Origin: Caldilineaceae bacterium
GTDB lineage: Bacteria; Chloroflexota; Anaerolineae; Caldilineales; Caldilineaceae
Assembly: GCA_020634815.1 (NCBI GenBank)
Contig: JACKBA010000031.1
Coordinates: 1-64,000, forward strand
DNA length: 64,000 nucleotides
Direction of reading: 5' to 3'
In this document: positions 63,175-64,000 of the stretch, piece after piece
Layout of the letters: every line of letters starts with the position of its first letter
Numbering within the stretch: the first letter of the stretch is position 1
Made by a program: the position numbers and the translations under genes
Notes under the pieces: model-generated
The model's input: only the letters and a program-made list of their open reading frames with translations
Database searches by the model: none
What the model was told of the DNA's origin: nothing

Positions 63175-64000
63175 GTGTCTGCGCTAGCACTCTGTCTACT
63201 CCTTTTGTTCCTGGCGGGACCCATCTTCTGGTTACTAAAGCCCCAGCGCTCGCATGCATTTGCCTGGCTTGCCGCCCTGCCGCCGGCAGCGGTGACGCTC
63301 TGGCAGGCGCTACAAATGAACGCCGTGGCGTCCGGCAGCACGCTCGTCGAGCGCTACGCCTGGGCACCGACGTTGGGTCTGGAAGTGGCCCTCAAGCTCG
63401 ATGGGCTCGCTCTCTTTTTCGGCCTGCTGATCACAGGGATCGGTACGTGTATTGCTTTCTACACGAACTATTACCTGGAAGGTGACCGGCGCCAGGGCTA
63501 TTTCTACCTGGTGCTCTACATCTTTATGGCCAGCATGCTGGGCCTGGTCTGGTCAGATGACCTGCTCACGCTCTTCGTATTTTGGGAGGGCACGAGCATT
63601 ACGAGCTACCTGCTCATCGCCTATAAATCGGAATACAAGGGCGCAGTGGAGGGCGCCCGCCGCGCGCTGATCGTCACGACGGCCGGCGCGCTGGCGATGC
63701 TGGCCGGCATGGTGCTCCTGGGTCTCGAAGCCGGCACCTTCAACATCAGCGAAATCCTGGCGGAGCCGGGCATCGCGACGGCGGCCATCACGCCCGTCGC
63801 CCTGGTGCTGCTCTTCCTGGGTGCGTTCACCAAGTCAGCCCAATTCCCGTTTCAATTCTGGTTGCCGGGCGCCATGTCCGCACCCACGCCAGCCAGCGCC
63901 TACCTCCATTCGGCGACGATGGTGAAGGCCGGAATCTTCTTGCTGGCCCGGCTGCACCCGGCATTCAGCGACCTGCCGCTTTGGTTCTGGTCACTCTTCC
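63175..64000 (+). CDS. mrpA: MrpA-type Na+/H+ antiporter subunit A, 5' part
   Basis: The frame runs off the right edge. The visible 275 residues are hydrophobic, with the proton-pumping NADH-dehydrogenase-5-like core: KLDGLALFFGLLITGIGT, VLYIFMASMLGLVWSDDLLT, FVFWEGTSITSYLLIAY, FTKSAQFPFQFWLPGAMSAP and TPASAYLHSATMVKAG. These are the signature parts of MrpA/MnhA, which with other Mrp subunits exchanges Na+ for H+. NuoL is a relative, but the LPGAM(S/A)APTPASAYLHSATMVKAG version is that of MrpA. I prefer GTG at 63175, as it starts the first hydrophobic segment; an in-frame ATG is at 63058. Confidence 0.85.
   Translation, partial: MSALALCLLLLFLAGPIFWLLKPQRSHAFAWLAALPPAAVTLWQALQMNAVASGSTLVERYAWAPTLGLEVALKLDGLALFFGLLITGIGTCIAFYTNYYLEGDRRQGYFYLVLYIFMASMLGLVWSDDLLTLFVFWEGTSITSYLLIAYKSEYKGAVEGARRALIVTTAGALAMLAGMVLLGLEAGTFNISEILAEPGIATAAITPVALVLLFLGAFTKSAQFPFQFWLPGAMSAPTPASAYLHSATMVKAGIFLLARLHPAFSDLPLWFWSLF

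Noticed and set aside
63158..63187. Nine-codon frame (ATG at 63158) before mrpA
   Set aside because: It overlaps the chosen mrpA start and has an RBS-like GAGGAC before it, so a leader peptide is possible, but it is too short to support from one sequence.

Overview
The window (about 60-65% GC, no rRNA, tRNA or CRISPR array seen) looks like a piece of a Chloroflexota chromosome, probably of the Caldilineae/Anaerolineae type. The reasons are indirect: RbsABC-type sugar transporters, Pro/Thr-rich lipoproteins, exported proteins ending in a short hydrophobic LP tail, and very many short-word inverted repeats between genes. No phylogenetic marker gene was available to test this.

Region 1 (1-8.2 kb): end of a cytidine deaminase, a LysR regulator with an upstream palindrome, a fused remnant of an ABC sugar transporter, two paralogous alpha/beta hydrolases (one cytosolic, one lipoprotein) flanking an SLC13-type transporter, a relic of an E1 dehydrogenase 3' end, a SnoaL-like and a cupin protein, and an HD-GYP/LuxR regulator.

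Region 2 (8.2-31.5 kb): a large inositol catabolic cluster, all on the + strand. A LacI-type regulator with a promoter-proximal palindrome is followed by a transaldolase-family gene whose promoter carries a larger copy of the same palindrome. Then come iolB, iolD, mmsA/iolA, an RbsBAC-type ABC importer, a UroD-family remnant, an unknown protein, five Gfo/Idh/MocA dehydrogenases (one iolG-like), an SDR, iolE, iolI, iolC and a second iolB. Every step from inositol to acetyl-CoA has a candidate except the IolJ aldolase. The transaldolase-family protein is the obvious candidate replacement.

Region 3 (31.5-40.3 kb): a secreted beta-helix protein, a DeoR regulator with a nearly leaderless promoter, a NagD-like phosphatase, and E2 and fused E1alpha-beta of a 2-oxoacid dehydrogenase. 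A HigBA toxin-antitoxin pair and a GNAT gene lie between E2 and E1. The E2 interdomain linkers are written in the same repeat words that fill the intergenic spaces.

Region 4 (40.3-54 kb): a large PA14/SH3/IPT-repeat lipoprotein, an operon of polyamine-type binding lipoprotein, dCache histidine kinase, response regulator and hybrid kinase, a secreted glucose/sorbosone dehydrogenase-PKD protein, an unknown lipoprotein, and an ABC ATPase with a small membrane protein.

Region 5 (54-62 kb): an ECF sigma factor, a soluble HxxxCxxC anti-sigma-like protein, a TPR-CHAT protease-like protein, a subtilisin and a DUF5666-repeat exported protein. This resembles the protease/sigma arm of type III-E CRISPR (Craspase) systems, but no CRISPR component is visible in the window. 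It is the most striking candidate for an undescribed signalling system. The window ends with a HAD hydrolase, a tiny membrane protein and the start of an MrpA-type antiporter gene.
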